A stretch of 34,073 bases of DNA from Pseudomonadota bacterium (GCA_021847995.1 JAJZNE010000147.1:1-34073); one strand, 5' to 3'; counted from the stretch's first letter, positions 1-8,749 are shown. Numbers and translations are program-made. The notes: generated by a model not told the origin, from the letters alone.

Positions 1-1
1 C

Positions 2-457
2 TCTTGCAGCAGCGGTTCCGGCGACCAGCAGGGCAGCGGGTCGGGCGATCACCATGACAGCGGGTCAGGCGATCACCAGGGCAACGGGTCGGGTGACCAG
101 CAGGGCAGCGGCTCTTGCAGCAGCGGGTCAGGCGACCAGCAGGGCAGCGGATCGGGCGACCAGCAGGGCAGCGGCTCTTGCAGCAGCGGGTCAGGCGATC
201 ACCAGGGCAGCGGGTCGGGCGACCAGCAGGGCAGCGGTTATCGCAGCAGCGGCTCCGGCGACCAGCAGGGCAGCGGATCGGGTGACCAGCAAGGCAGCGG
301 CTCCGGTGACCAGCAGGGCAGCGGATCGGGCGACCAGCAAGGCAGCGGCTCCGGTGACCAGCAGGGCAGCAGTCATTGCAGCGGCGGCTCCGGTGACCAG
401 CAGGGCGGCGGCTCCGGTGACCAGCAGGGCGGCGGGTCGGGTGACCAGCAGGGCGGC
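2..457 (+). repeat. 24-bp coding tandem repeat with a 63-bp higher-order unit
   Basis: The basic unit is 24 bp (for example ggatcgggcgaccagcag plus ggcagc) encoding GSGDQQGS. Within it, three adjacent 63-bp copies (113-175, 176-238, 239-301) each encode a 21-residue block that begins with SCSS, SCSS or YRSS and continues with two octapeptide units. Sequence variation is mostly at synonymous or conservative positions (Q/H, S/N, gat/gac). The last units drift to GGGSGDQQ. Confidence 0.9.
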
Positions 458-1027
458 AGCAGCGGTGGCTGCGGTTGCAGCGAAACCGTCACCGCGACCG
501 ACAGCAAGAACGTGCAGGTGCTGTCCTCCGGCAGCAACGTCACCATCGGCGGCACCGCGCCCACCGGCAATCTCGTGGCCCTGTTCGGCACCGCCGAGAA
601 GCTGGAATTCACCTTCAACCCCGGAGACACCATCGCCGTCGATGCGGGCAATACCGGCACGGCGCTCGGCAGCACGCCGGCCGCCGATGCCTTCCTGGAG
701 ATCAGCAATGCCAGCAACCCGAATGCGAGCGGGGCGCAGATCTATTTCGAGGGCAATGTCCAGGCCGGCGAGAACATTTTTGCCGATGCCACCGTCAATC
801 CACTGACCGGCGCGCTCACGACCGGCGCCGCCAGCCATTTCGCGACCGCGGCCGGCAGCGACCTCTATGGCTTCGTGTTCACCAGCCAGCAGGCGTTCGA
901 GAGCGGTGCCGCGCCGGTGCAGACGCTGGCCTACGGCACGGCCGGGCAGATGCATCTCGGCGACACCGTCGGCAGCCTGCAACTCGCCGGCTATGTCGGC
1001 ACCTCCGGGGGGCATCTGGTGGCCTGA
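2..1027 (+). CDS. Repeat-rich protein of unknown function, 3' part (5' end outside window)
   Basis: This reading frame is open from the first bases of the window to a TGA at 1025-1027, so the true start lies upstream. The visible 341 residues fall into two parts. Residues 1 to about 152 are a low-complexity tandem repeat of GSGDQQGS-type octapeptides with a few Cys-containing interruptions (SCSS). The remaining 180 or so residues look globular and beta-rich, with alternating hydrophobics (NVQVLSSGSNVTIGG, KLEFTFNPGDTIAV, GDTVGSLQLAGYVG). The frame choice rests on the normal composition of the C-terminal part; other frames through the repeat are also open but give Arg/Ala-rich translations. 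I do not recognise the C-terminal domain. A surface or secreted protein with a flexible repeat stalk is a reasonable guess, not shown. It overlaps the convergent TPR gene by 37 bp. Confidence 0.72.
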   Translation, partial: SCSSGSGDQQGSGSGDHHDSGSGDHQGNGSGDQQGSGSCSSGSGDQQGSGSGDQQGSGSCSSGSGDHQGSGSGDQQGSGYRSSGSGDQQGSGSGDQQGSGSGDQQGSGSGDQQGSGSGDQQGSSHCSGGSGDQQGGGSGDQQGGGSGDQQGGSSGGCGCSETVTATDSKNVQVLSSGSNVTIGGTAPTGNLVALFGTAEKLEFTFNPGDTIAVDAGNTGTALGSTPAADAFLEISNASNPNASGAQIYFEGNVQAGENIFADATVNPLTGALTTGAASHFATAAGSDLYGFVFTSQQAFESGAAPVQTLAYGTAGQMHLGDTVGSLQLAGYVGTSGGHLVA

Positions 1028-3090
1028 CGCCAGGCCCGAAGCTCGGCGAACACCTCCGCCAGCACGTCGGACCAGTCCCCCGGCCGACGCTGGCGGAACA
1101 GCCGCGCCGTCGGGTACCAGGGCGAGTCGGCCCGATCGAGCAGCCAGCGCCAGTCGGGCGCCGCCGGCAGCAGGATCCATACCGGCCTGCCCAACGCGCC
1201 CGCCAGATGGGCAACCGCGGTATCCACGGCGATCACCAGGTCCATCGCCGCGACCAGTGCCGCCGTGTCGGCAAAATCCCCCAGCGCCCGGCCATGATGC
1301 GCGATCGCCTTCATGGTCGCGAACGCCGGCACATCCGCCACCCGCAACTCCCGCTGCAAACAGTGCAACGACACCTCCAGATCGAGTAGCGGGCGCAGCA
1401 GATCGAGCGGCAGCGACCGGTTGCGGTCATTGCGGTGCGACAGGCTGCCCGACCAGGCGAGGCCGAGCCGCGGCCGGCGGCGCGGGCCGAGCCGGGTTGC
1501 CCACGCCCGCACGCGATCGAGCGGCGGTGCCAGATAGGGAACGGCAGCGGGAATCGTCGCCGCCGTCGTGCCGAAGGCGAGCGGCAGACTCAGCAGCGGA
1601 CAGTGCAGGTCGAAATCCGGCAGCGCCGCCCCCCGCGCCAGCACTTGCGCGGGTCCATCCAGGCTGCGCATCAGCGCCACCTGCAACGGCTGCACCTCCA
1701 GCAGCACGCGCGCGCCGCGCGCGGCCACCAGTGCCGCATAGCGACAGAATTGCAGCGTGTCGCCGTTGCCCTGCTCGGCATGCAGCAGCAGCGTGCGGCC
1801 GGCCGGATCCTCCCCCCCGAGCCAGAGCGGGGCGGCGAAATCGCGCCGGTGCGCGGCCAGCGCCGGCGTGTCCCAGCGTGCTTCGTAATCGCGCCAGCCC
1901 TGCGCGAACTCCCCGGTCAGCAGGCGGGCCAGTGACAGGTTGAAGCGCGCGCCCGCCAGGCCCGGATCGGCACGCAGGGCCGCCCGGTAGCTCGCCATCC
2001 CCGCTGCCACCCGGCCAAGGCCGAGCTCGGCATTGCCGCGGTTGGTCAGGGCATCGGCATAATCGGGCCGCAGCGCCACCGCCCGCGCCGCCGCCGCCAG
2101 CGACTCGTCAAGCCGGCCCAGCGTGCGCAACGCCACGCTGGCATTGTTCAACGCCTCCGGATAGTCGGGCTGCCGGGCCAGCGCAGCCTCGAAACTGGCC
2201 AGCGCCTCCTCCGTTCGCTCCAGCCGCAGCAGCGCATTGCCGCGGTTGTTCCAGGCTTGCGGGTAGTCGGGGCGGAGTTCAAGGGCACGGTCGTAGCCTG
2301 CCAGCGCCAGGCCGGCACGACCCAACCGCTGCTCGGCGTTGGCGCGGGCGAAATGCAGCTCGGCCCGCTTCGGCGCCACTGCCAATGCCGCGTCATAGGC
2401 ATCGAGCGCCGCTTCCGTCCGGCCGAGCGCGAACAGGGCGTGGGCGCGGCCGATCCGGGCAGCGAGGTCGTCAGCACGCAGCCGCAGCAGCGCCTCCCAG
2501 TCCGCCAGGGCCGCCTCCTGCCGACCGAGCGCCGCCAGCGCCTCGGCGCGGTGGTGAAGCGCCTTCGCATGATCCGGCTGCCGGGCCAGCGCCGCGTCAT
2601 AGCTCGCGATCGCCGCCGCCGTCGCACCCCTGGCCAGTTCGGCGTTGCCGCGATTGGCCAGCGCCGCGACATAGCCGGGCCGCACCAGCAGCGCCTGCGC
2701 ATAGCTCGCCAGCGCCGCATCGATCCGCCCCATCGCGGCCAGCGCGACGCCGCGGTTGTTCCACGCTTCGGCATGCTGCGCCACGCGGACCAGCGCCGCA
2801 TCGTAGCTGGCGACGGCGTCGGCGAAGCGGCCGAGGGCGGCGAGCGCGACGCCGCGATCGTAATGCGGCGCCGCCGGGCGCGGATCGGCCGCGATGGCTG
2901 CCTCGAACAGCTCCACCGCTTCCACCGTCCGCCCCTGCCGCGCCACCGCCAGCCCGATCAGATGCCAGGCAGCCGCCGGTGCCGGCGCATCCGCCAGCAG
3001 GGCGCGGCCGAGACGCTCGGCCTCCGCCGGATTCTCCGCCACCAGCGCGGCGGCAAGGCGCAGCGTTGGCGTCGGATCGGACGCGGTCAT
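991..3090 (-). CDS. TPR-repeat protein with C-terminal glycosyltransferase-9-like domain
   Basis: The product has 699 residues. From about residue 40 to 395 there are around ten consecutive 34-residue TPR motifs (for example AWNNRGVALAAMGRIDAALA and ALNNASVALRTLGRLDESLA). Residues 430-690 form a domain resembling ADP-heptose:LPS transferases of the GT9 type, with LLHAEQGNGDTLQFCRY, RPRLGLAWSGSLSHRNDRNR and AVDTAVAHLAGALGRPVWIL. TPR-GT proteins of this build are common in Rhodospirillales and are usually assigned to glycan or protein glycosylation; the substrate here is unknown. The ATG at 3088-3090 overlaps the end of the upstream kinase gene by 4 bp (ATGA), indicating translational coupling. 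No signal peptide is seen, so a cytoplasmic or membrane-peripheral location is likely. Confidence 0.85.
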   Translation of the reverse strand: MTASDPTPTLRLAAALVAENPAEAERLGRALLADAPAPAAAWHLIGLAVARQGRTVEAVELFEAAIAADPRPAAPHYDRGVALAALGRFADAVASYDAALVRVAQHAEAWNNRGVALAAMGRIDAALASYAQALLVRPGYVAALANRGNAELARGATAAAIASYDAALARQPDHAKALHHRAEALAALGRQEAALADWEALLRLRADDLAARIGRAHALFALGRTEAALDAYDAALAVAPKRAELHFARANAEQRLGRAGLALAGYDRALELRPDYPQAWNNRGNALLRLERTEEALASFEAALARQPDYPEALNNASVALRTLGRLDESLAAAARAVALRPDYADALTNRGNAELGLGRVAAGMASYRAALRADPGLAGARFNLSLARLLTGEFAQGWRDYEARWDTPALAAHRRDFAAPLWLGGEDPAGRTLLLHAEQGNGDTLQFCRYAALVAARGARVLLEVQPLQVALMRSLDGPAQVLARGAALPDFDLHCPLLSLPLAFGTTAATIPAAVPYLAPPLDRVRAWATRLGPRRRPRLGLAWSGSLSHRNDRNRSLPLDLLRPLLDLEVSLHCLQRELRVADVPAFATMKAIAHHGRALGDFADTAALVAAMDLVIAVDTAVAHLAGALGRPVWILLPAAPDWRWLLDRADSPWYPTARLFRQRRPGDWSDVLAEVFAELRAWRQATRCPPEVPT

Positions 3091-4460
3091 CCGCGGGCCG
3101 CCCCGGTTGCATCCTCCTCCGCCGCCGGCAGCCAGACGGAGAAGGTGGTGCCCTTGCCTTCCTCGCTGTCGATCGCGAGCCGGCCGCGATGGCGGCTGAC
3201 GATGTGCTTGACGATGGCAAGCCCGAGGCCGGTACCGCCGGCGCTGCGGCTGCGTCCCTTGTCGATGCGGTAGAAGCGTTCCGTCAGCCGCGGCAGATGC
3301 GCGCGCGCGATCCCCGGCCCGTCATCGGCAACGCTCAGCACCACGCCGAGCCGCCCCGGCCCCTGCCCCGGCGCCGCACGCGCCAGCCCGAGCCGCACGC
3401 GCCCGTCCCTGCGGCCGTATTTCAGCGCGTTGTCGACCAGGTTCTGCAACACCTGCTCGATCTGGTCGGCATCGGCGACCAGCATCGGCAGACCGGGTTC
3501 CGCCGCCAGTTCGACATGCCCCCGCGGCTCGAATGCGGCGACGATGCGCGCCGCCAGCGCCGCGGCATCGACACGCCCGGTCGGCGGCTGGTGCTCGATC
3601 AGCTCGATGCGCGACAGCGACAGCAGGTCGTCGATCAGGCGGTTCATGCGCGCCGCCTGTTCCGCCATGATGCCGAGGAAGCGCTGCTGCGCCGGCCTGT
3701 CATCGGCCGCCGGCCCGCGCAGCGTCTCGATGAAGCCGATCAGGCTGGCCAGCGGCGTGCGCAGTTCGTGGCTGACATTGGCGACGAAATCGGCGCGCAT
3801 GCGCTCCACCGCACGCTCGCGCGTGCGGTCGGACAGCACCACGATGACCTGTCCGCCATCGGCGAGCGGCGGGTCGAGCATCAGCACCGCCGCCCGCACC
3901 TCCCGCGGGACCGGCGCCGACAGGCTGAGTTCGGCGGTCTCCCCGCTGCCCCGGGCCTGCGCGCGGTCGAGCGCGGCGCGCAGGCCGGGATGACGTAGCA
4001 CCGCCTGGATGTCGCCGCCGAACGCCGCGCGCGCGGCGGCATTGGCGCGGCGTACGGCATGTCCGGGGCCGAGCACCAGCAGCGGGTCGGGCAGCCGGTC
4101 GATGATCGTCTCGGTCGCGCGCAGCCCCTGCGCCACCTGCTCGGCCCGCGCGGCGAGGGTGCGGGCCAGCCGCTCGATCGCACGCGCGATGCGCTGCACG
4201 GGCGCCAGCCGCGCCGCCGACGCGGCGTGACCGAGGGCGGGATGGTTCTCGTTCAGCGCATGGCGCACGGCCTCCGCCAGCCGGGCCATGTCGCGCACCC
4301 ACAGCAGCGCCAGCAGCACCGCCGCGAGCCACACCGCGGCCAGCGCGATCGCCACCCGGCCGGGCGCGGCGCCGCCCGCGCCGGGCAGCAGCAGCAGCAG
4401 CGCAACGGTCGGGGTGGCGGCAATAAGGGCGGCCGTGCCGAGCAGCAGGCCAAGGCGCAT
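3087..4460 (-). CDS. phoR: PhoR-like membrane sensor histidine kinase
   Basis: The product has 457 residues. Two hydrophobic segments (about 4-25 and 36-55) anchor the N-terminus with almost no periplasmic loop, as in PhoR. A PAS-like region (about 110-210, ETIIDRLPDPLLVL) precedes a HisKA domain with the phosphoacceptor His231 in FVANVSHELRTPLASL. The HATPase domain has an N box (NLVDNALKYG, Asn344), a G1 box (DDGPGI), an F box (LTERFYRID) and a G2 box (GGTGLGLAIVKH). All catalytic motifs look intact. The ATG overlaps the TGA of the upstream LpoA-like gene. No response regulator or pst/pho genes are next to it, so the assignment to phosphate sensing rests on domain resemblance only; another envelope signal is possible. 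Confidence 0.85.
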   Translation of the reverse strand: MRLGLLLGTAALIAATPTVALLLLLPGAGGAAPGRVAIALAAVWLAAVLLALLWVRDMARLAEAVRHALNENHPALGHAASAARLAPVQRIARAIERLARTLAARAEQVAQGLRATETIIDRLPDPLLVLGPGHAVRRANAAARAAFGGDIQAVLRHPGLRAALDRAQARGSGETAELSLSAPVPREVRAAVLMLDPPLADGGQVIVVLSDRTRERAVERMRADFVANVSHELRTPLASLIGFIETLRGPAADDRPAQQRFLGIMAEQAARMNRLIDDLLSLSRIELIEHQPPTGRVDAAALAARIVAAFEPRGHVELAAEPGLPMLVADADQIEQVLQNLVDNALKYGRRDGRVRLGLARAAPGQGPGRLGVVLSVADDGPGIARAHLPRLTERFYRIDKGRSRSAGGTGLGLAIVKHIVSRHRGRLAIDSEEGKGTTFSVWLPAAEEDATGAARG

Positions 4461-5698
4461 CAGATGCCGGGGCCGGAAAAGACGGTCGGCGCCGCATCGA
4501 CCACCGCCGGCCCGCCGCGATGGATCGCGAACACCGCCAGGCCCCGCCGCACCGTTCCGTCCGGCCGCAGCGCCAGGATGCCATCGACGCCGGAAAATCC
4601 CTCCGGCCGCGTCAGCGAGGCGACGGAATAGCCACCGGAGGCCGCCAGCACCCGCGCGATCGCCGCCGCGTCATAGGCGAAATCGGCCAGCGCCGGTGCC
4701 GGCACGCCGTATTTGGCCTGGTAGTCGGCATCGAAACCGGCGCGGGACGCCGGATCGGGCGCCGCATACCACGCGCCACCCAAGTCCGCCCCGCCGCGCG
4801 CCGCCGGATTGGCCCACAGCGCCGGGCCGAGCACGCGCACATCGGGCGGATCGATGTCGTAGTAGCTCAGGAAGCTTGCCGCCCAGGCCAGTTTCTCGCC
4901 GGTATCGGCGAGCAGCAGGGCATCGAAGGGCGGCGGCGGGATCGGCGTCCTGGCTAGTTCCGCCGCTTCCTTGCGGCCTTCCGCCGTGTGCTTGTCGCGC
5001 GCCTCCCGGATCTTGGCATCGATCGGGCCGCGCCGGTCGGCGTAGTCGGAGAGCGCCCGCAGCGTCGCCTGGATGCCGGCATTGCTGCCGTCATGCATGC
5101 GGATATCGGGCGCCGGCAGCCCCGCGGCGCCGGCCGCGTCCTTCAGCGCCGCCGCCATCGCCTGGCCGAACGCATCGGGCGGCAGCAGCGCGGCGATGCG
5201 GGTCTTGCCCTGCGCCGTCACGGCACCGACCAGCCGGCGCACCTGCTGGCGCGGCGTGATGCCGAGCGTCCACACGCCCGGCTGCGCCTGCGCCGCATCG
5301 TTGGTGAAGGCGAGCACCGGAACACCGTTGTCGCGCGCGGGACCGGCGACCGCCGCGGTCTCCGCCCCGGTGAGCGGCCCGAGGATCAGCGCATCGCCAT
5401 TGGCGAGCGCCGCGCGCACCGCCGCCGCCGCGCCCTGCGGCGTCGATTGGGTATCCTGCACGTCAAGCTTCGGCGCGCCGGGGGCGGCGAGCGCGAGCTG
5501 TGCCGCCTGCACCAGCGCCTGCCCGCGCGCCGCATTGGCACCGCTCAGCGGGGCGAGCAGCGCAACACTGCCGACCGGGCGGTTGCCAGACGCGGCACTG
5601 ACGGCCGAGGGTGCGCTGCCGCCGGCGGGCGCACCGATCTGCCCGCAGGCGGCGAGCGCCAGTGCCGCAGCAAGGAGCGAGAATGTCTGACGAATCAT
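4460..5698 (-). CDS. LpoA-family penicillin-binding protein activator, lipoprotein
   Basis: The product has 412 residues. It starts with a lipoprotein signal peptide, MIRQTFSLLAAALALAAC, with lipobox LAAC and acylated Cys18. The rest is a type-1 periplasmic-binding-protein fold: VGSVALLAPLSGANAARGQAL, ANGDALILGPLTGAE, VLAFTNDAAQAQPGVWTLGI and a C-terminal PEGFSGVDGILALRPDGTVRR segment typical of LppC/LpoA-like proteins. In E. coli LpoA is an outer-membrane lipoprotein that stimulates PBP1A; the alphaproteobacterial homologues lack the N-terminal TPR part, as here. Divergent pairing with rsmI also occurs in E. coli (yraM/yraL) and supports the call. An amino-acid ABC transporter binding protein is a less likely alternative. 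Confidence 0.8.
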   Translation of the reverse strand: MIRQTFSLLAAALALAACGQIGAPAGGSAPSAVSAASGNRPVGSVALLAPLSGANAARGQALVQAAQLALAAPGAPKLDVQDTQSTPQGAAAAVRAALANGDALILGPLTGAETAAVAGPARDNGVPVLAFTNDAAQAQPGVWTLGITPRQQVRRLVGAVTAQGKTRIAALLPPDAFGQAMAAALKDAAGAAGLPAPDIRMHDGSNAGIQATLRALSDYADRRGPIDAKIREARDKHTAEGRKEAAELARTPIPPPPFDALLLADTGEKLAWAASFLSYYDIDPPDVRVLGPALWANPAARGGADLGGAWYAAPDPASRAGFDADYQAKYGVPAPALADFAYDAAAIARVLAASGGYSVASLTRPEGFSGVDGILALRPDGTVRRGLAVFAIHRGGPAVVDAAPTVFSGPGI

Positions 5699-6579
5699 CG
5701 GACCTGCCTTTGCCTGCGCCTGCCGTCCCTGACGGACTTGTGCTGGTTCCGACGCCGCTCGGCAATATCGGTGATATGACAGTGCGCGCCGCGGCGGCGT
5801 TGCGCAGCGCCGACCTGATCCTGTGCGAGGATACGCGCGTCACCGCGCGCCTGCTCGCCGCCCTCGGCATCGCGGGGCGGACGCTGTGGCCCCTGCACGA
5901 ACATAACGAGGATGCGCGCATCGCCGCCGTGCTGGCGCGGCTGCGGGAGGGGCAGCGCGTGGCGCTGGTCTCCGATGCCGGGACGCCGCTCGTCTCCGAC
6001 CCCGGCTACCGGCTGGTGCGGGCGGCGATCGCGGCGGGGCTGGCGGTGGCGGCGCTGCCTGGGGCGAATGCGGCCGTGCTGGCGCTGGTGCTGTCCGGCC
6101 TGCCACCGCTGCCGTTCCTCGCCCTCGGTTTCCCGCCGCCGCGGACGGCAGCGCGGCGGGCGGCGTTCGCACGCCTGCGCGCGGCCGAACAGGCCGGGCT
6201 TGCGGCAACCCTGATCTGGTACGAAGCCCCGCACCGGGCAGCCGAAACGCTGGCCGATCTCGCGCTGATCTTCGGCGCCGACCGGCCGGCCGCACTGGCG
6301 CGCGAACTGACCAAGCGGTTCGAGGAGGTGCGGCGCAGGCCGCTCGGCGCACTGGCGGCGGCGGCGGCGGAAACCCCGCCGCGCGGCGAAGTGACGCTGC
6401 TGGTCGGCCCGCCGCCGGCGGCGCCGCCGGATGCCGCCGACCTGGATACGGCGCTGCGTGCCGCGCTTGCGGGCGCGAGCGTGAAGCAGGCGGTGGCCGA
6501 GGTCAGCGCCGCCACCGGCCTGCCGCGGCGGGTCGTTTATGCGCGGGCACTGGCGCTCAGCGCGCCAGGCCCCCGATAG
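5683..6579 (+). CDS. rsmI: 16S rRNA (cytidine1402-2'-O)-methyltransferase RsmI
   Basis: The product has 298 residues (the family is usually near 285). RsmI uses S-adenosylmethionine to methylate the 2'-O of C1402 in the decoding centre of 16S rRNA. Family signatures are VPTPLGNIGDMTVRAA at the N-terminus, LCEDTRVTARLL, VALVSDAGTPLVSDPGYRLV, LPGANAAVLALVLSGLP and LIWYEAPHRAAETLADL. The ATG at 5683 was chosen because AAGGAG stands 8 bases upstream; an in-frame ATG at 5611 would add a basic, unconserved extension. The start lies inside the divergent lpoA-like gene, with 16 bp of overlap between the two 5' ends. The usual PGPSA is PGANA here, a conservative change. Confidence 0.95.
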   Translation: MSDESSDLPLPAPAVPDGLVLVPTPLGNIGDMTVRAAAALRSADLILCEDTRVTARLLAALGIAGRTLWPLHEHNEDARIAAVLARLREGQRVALVSDAGTPLVSDPGYRLVRAAIAAGLAVAALPGANAAVLALVLSGLPPLPFLALGFPPPRTAARRAAFARLRAAEQAGLAATLIWYEAPHRAAETLADLALIFGADRPAALARELTKRFEEVRRRPLGALAAAAAETPPRGEVTLLVGPPPAAPPDAADLDTALRAALAGASVKQAVAEVSAATGLPRRVVYARALALSAPGPR

Positions 6580-6604
6580 CTTGCTTCGGGCGCGCCGCGG
6601 CGGC

Positions 6605-8173
6605 TCAGATTTCCTTGCGCGCCATCATGCCGGCGATGGTGTCGGCCTGCCGCGTCGCCAGTGCGACGATGGTCAGCGTCGGGTTCTCGGCCCCGCCGGT
6701 GGTGAACTGCGAGCCGTCGGCGATGAACAGGTTGCGGATATCGTGCGTCTGGCCCCATTTGTTGACCACGCCGTCCCGCGGCTTTTCGCTCATGCGGTTG
6801 GTGCCGAGATTATGCGTCGAAGGATAGGGCGGTGTCGGGAACGTGCGCACCGCACCCACCGCTTCATAGATCGCCCGGCCGCGGTCATAGGCATGTGCGC
6901 GCATCGCCAGATCGTTGGCGTGGTCGTCGAAATGCACGCTCGCGACCGGCATGCCGAACCTGTCCCTGACCACGGGATCGAGCGTCACCCGGTTGGTTTC
7001 CTGCGGCATGTCCTCACCGACGATCCACAGCCCGGCCATGTGGTCGTAGCTGTCGAGCGCCGAGGTGAACGACCGTCCCCACGCGCCGGGATCGAGGAAG
7101 GCGGCAGTGAAGGCGAAGCCGAGCGACAGCGTCTCCAATTCATAGCCGCCTACGAAGCCGCGGGAGGAATCGTTGACCGCCTCGTCGCGCACCACGCCGG
7201 CCATCGTGGTGCCGCGGTACATATGCACCGGCTTGTCGAAGATGGCATAGACCGACCCGGTGGTATGGCGCATGTAGTTGCGGCCGACCTGGCCCGAGGA
7301 ATTGGCCAGCCCGTCGGGAAACATGCTGGACGCAGAGTTGAGCAGCAGGCGCGGGCTTTCCAGGGAATTGCCGGCGACCGCCACCACGCGCGCCTTCTGC
7401 CGCTGCAGGGCGCCGTCCTTGTCGGCATAGACGACGCCGGTGACGAGGCCGCGCGCGTCATGCTCGATGTGCAGCACCTGGCACTGTTCGCGCACTTCCA
7501 GCTTGCCGGTGGCTTCGCCTTTCGGAATCTCCGCATACAGCGTGGACCATTTGGCGCCGGACTTGCAGCCCTGGAAGCAGAAGCCGATCTGCTGGCAGGC
7601 ACCGCGGCCGTCCCGCGGCTCCGAATTGATCGACATGCGGCCGGTGTTCACTTCCTTGTAGCCGATCTTGCGCGCGCCGGCCTCCAGCACCTTGAAATTG
7701 TTGTTGCCGGGCAGGCCGGGGATGTTGTTGGTGCGGGTGGTGCCCATGCGGTCCTCGGCCTTGGCATACCACGGCTCCATTTCGGCGAGCGTGATCGGCC
7801 AGTCGAGCAGGTTGGCGCCGCCGAGGCCGCCATAGACGCTGCGGGTGCGGAACTCGTGCTCCTGCAATCGCAGCGACGCGCCGGCCCAATGGATCGAGGT
7901 GCCGCCCACCGCCTTGACGATCCACGCCGGCAGATTGGGGAAGTTCCTGTGGACGCGCCAGGTGCCGGAGGTGGTGCGGGCATCGGTCCAGGCGAGCTGG
8001 CCGAACGACGCCCATTCGTCGTTGACGAAATCCTCTATCTCGTAGCGTGCGCCCGCTTCCAGGATGACGGTGTTGATGCCCCGTCGTGCCAGATCGGTCC
8101 CCAGCGTGCCGCCGCCGGCGCCGGACCCCACGATGACGACGACACTGTCGTCGTTCCTGTCGAACTGTGCCAT
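6605..8173 (-). CDS. GMC-family FAD dehydrogenase, large subunit (gluconate/glucose dehydrogenase type)
   Basis: The product has 522 residues. The Rossmann FAD-binding motif is at residues 12-40 (VVIVGSGAGGGTLGTDLARR), and the C-terminal GMC motif contains the likely catalytic His (STHNLGTNRM) and GGAENPTLTIVALATR. Cys193, Cys199 and Cys203 in GACQQIGFCFQGCKSG have a C-X5-C-X3-C spacing. That spacing is the same as in the [3Fe-4S]-binding catalytic subunit of Burkholderia FAD-glucose dehydrogenase. There is no signal peptide; such subunits are co-exported with the Tat-carrying small subunit, which here is encoded just upstream. Electrons would pass from a sugar, sugar acid or alcohol through FAD and the cluster to the cytochrome c of the same operon. 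The substrate cannot be named from sequence. Confidence 0.88.
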   Translation of the reverse strand: MAQFDRNDDSVVVIVGSGAGGGTLGTDLARRGINTVILEAGARYEIEDFVNDEWASFGQLAWTDARTTSGTWRVHRNFPNLPAWIVKAVGGTSIHWAGASLRLQEHEFRTRSVYGGLGGANLLDWPITLAEMEPWYAKAEDRMGTTRTNNIPGLPGNNNFKVLEAGARKIGYKEVNTGRMSINSEPRDGRGACQQIGFCFQGCKSGAKWSTLYAEIPKGEATGKLEVREQCQVLHIEHDARGLVTGVVYADKDGALQRQKARVVAVAGNSLESPRLLLNSASSMFPDGLANSSGQVGRNYMRHTTGSVYAIFDKPVHMYRGTTMAGVVRDEAVNDSSRGFVGGYELETLSLGFAFTAAFLDPGAWGRSFTSALDSYDHMAGLWIVGEDMPQETNRVTLDPVVRDRFGMPVASVHFDDHANDLAMRAHAYDRGRAIYEAVGAVRTFPTPPYPSTHNLGTNRMSEKPRDGVVNKWGQTHDIRNLFIADGSQFTTGGAENPTLTIVALATRQADTIAGMMARKEI

Positions 8174-8197
8174 GTCCGTCCCGCTCCCGCGCTGCCG

Positions 8198-8749
8198 TTA
8201 CAGCCATTCCAGATCATTGAAGCCGCGATGGATATAGCCGCCCTTCGCCGCGCTCTCTCCCTCGTAGCCGAACAGCGGCCAGATCTCGTGCTGGTTGTAG
8301 AGGCTGACGATCAGCCCGCTGCGCACGGTCTCGAAGAAGGCGCCGTCCTGGATGTGGCGCAGCAGAACGACGCGGTCGGCTTCCCAGGCGACATCGACAT
8401 AGGGCTGGCGATGGCGTGCCTTGGCGAACCCGTCGAGCGTGGCCACGCCGTCCTCCAGCATGGTGCGCGTCGCGGCGTCCTGGGCCGCCTTGATGTCCCA
8501 CGGCTTGATGGCGATCGCGTAGTATTTGTCGGCCAGCCGGTCGTGCGGATAGATGTCGCGCGCCATCAGGATCAGCGTGCGCACTGTCGCCGGCTGCAAC
8601 GTCCTGACTTCCAGGCCCCACGCCTCGCCGGCATGGATCAGGGCGCTGCCCGACACCGCGATCGCCGCCGCGGCGGCGCCGGCCTTGAGGAATTCGCGCC
8701 GGTCGAGGCGCGCTCCGGGGCCGGTGCTGGCCCGCTCGCTCTGTCGCAT
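8198..8749 (-). CDS. Gluconate 2-dehydrogenase subunit 3 family protein, Tat-exported
   Basis: The product has 183 residues. A twin-arginine signal is present at residues 16-35 (DRREFLKAGAAAAAI followed by a hydrophobic stretch). The mature part carries the family pattern of small gamma subunits: LQPATVRTLILMARDIYPHD, DGVATLDGFAKARH and a C-terminal YNQHEIWPLFGYEGESAAKGGYI ending in GFNDLEWL (quoted in parts). The ATG at 8747-8749 was chosen because GGAGG lies 7-8 bases upstream; further upstream in-frame starts run antisense through the glyoxalase gene. It lies 24 bp before the GMC subunit gene. Its role is most likely to chaperone and co-export the large subunit. Confidence 0.87.
   Translation of the reverse strand: MRQSERASTGPGARLDRREFLKAGAAAAAIAVSGSALIHAGEAWGLEVRTLQPATVRTLILMARDIYPHDRLADKYYAIAIKPWDIKAAQDAATRTMLEDGVATLDGFAKARHRQPYVDVAWEADRVVLLRHIQDGAFFETVRSGLIVSLYNQHEIWPLFGYEGESAAKGGYIHRGFNDLEWL

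Noticed and set aside
1-460. A CRISPR array or RTX calcium-binding repeats
   Set aside because: Units are contiguous without unique spacers and are coding; the protein repeat GSGDQQGS lacks the GGxGxDxUx pattern of RTX proteins.
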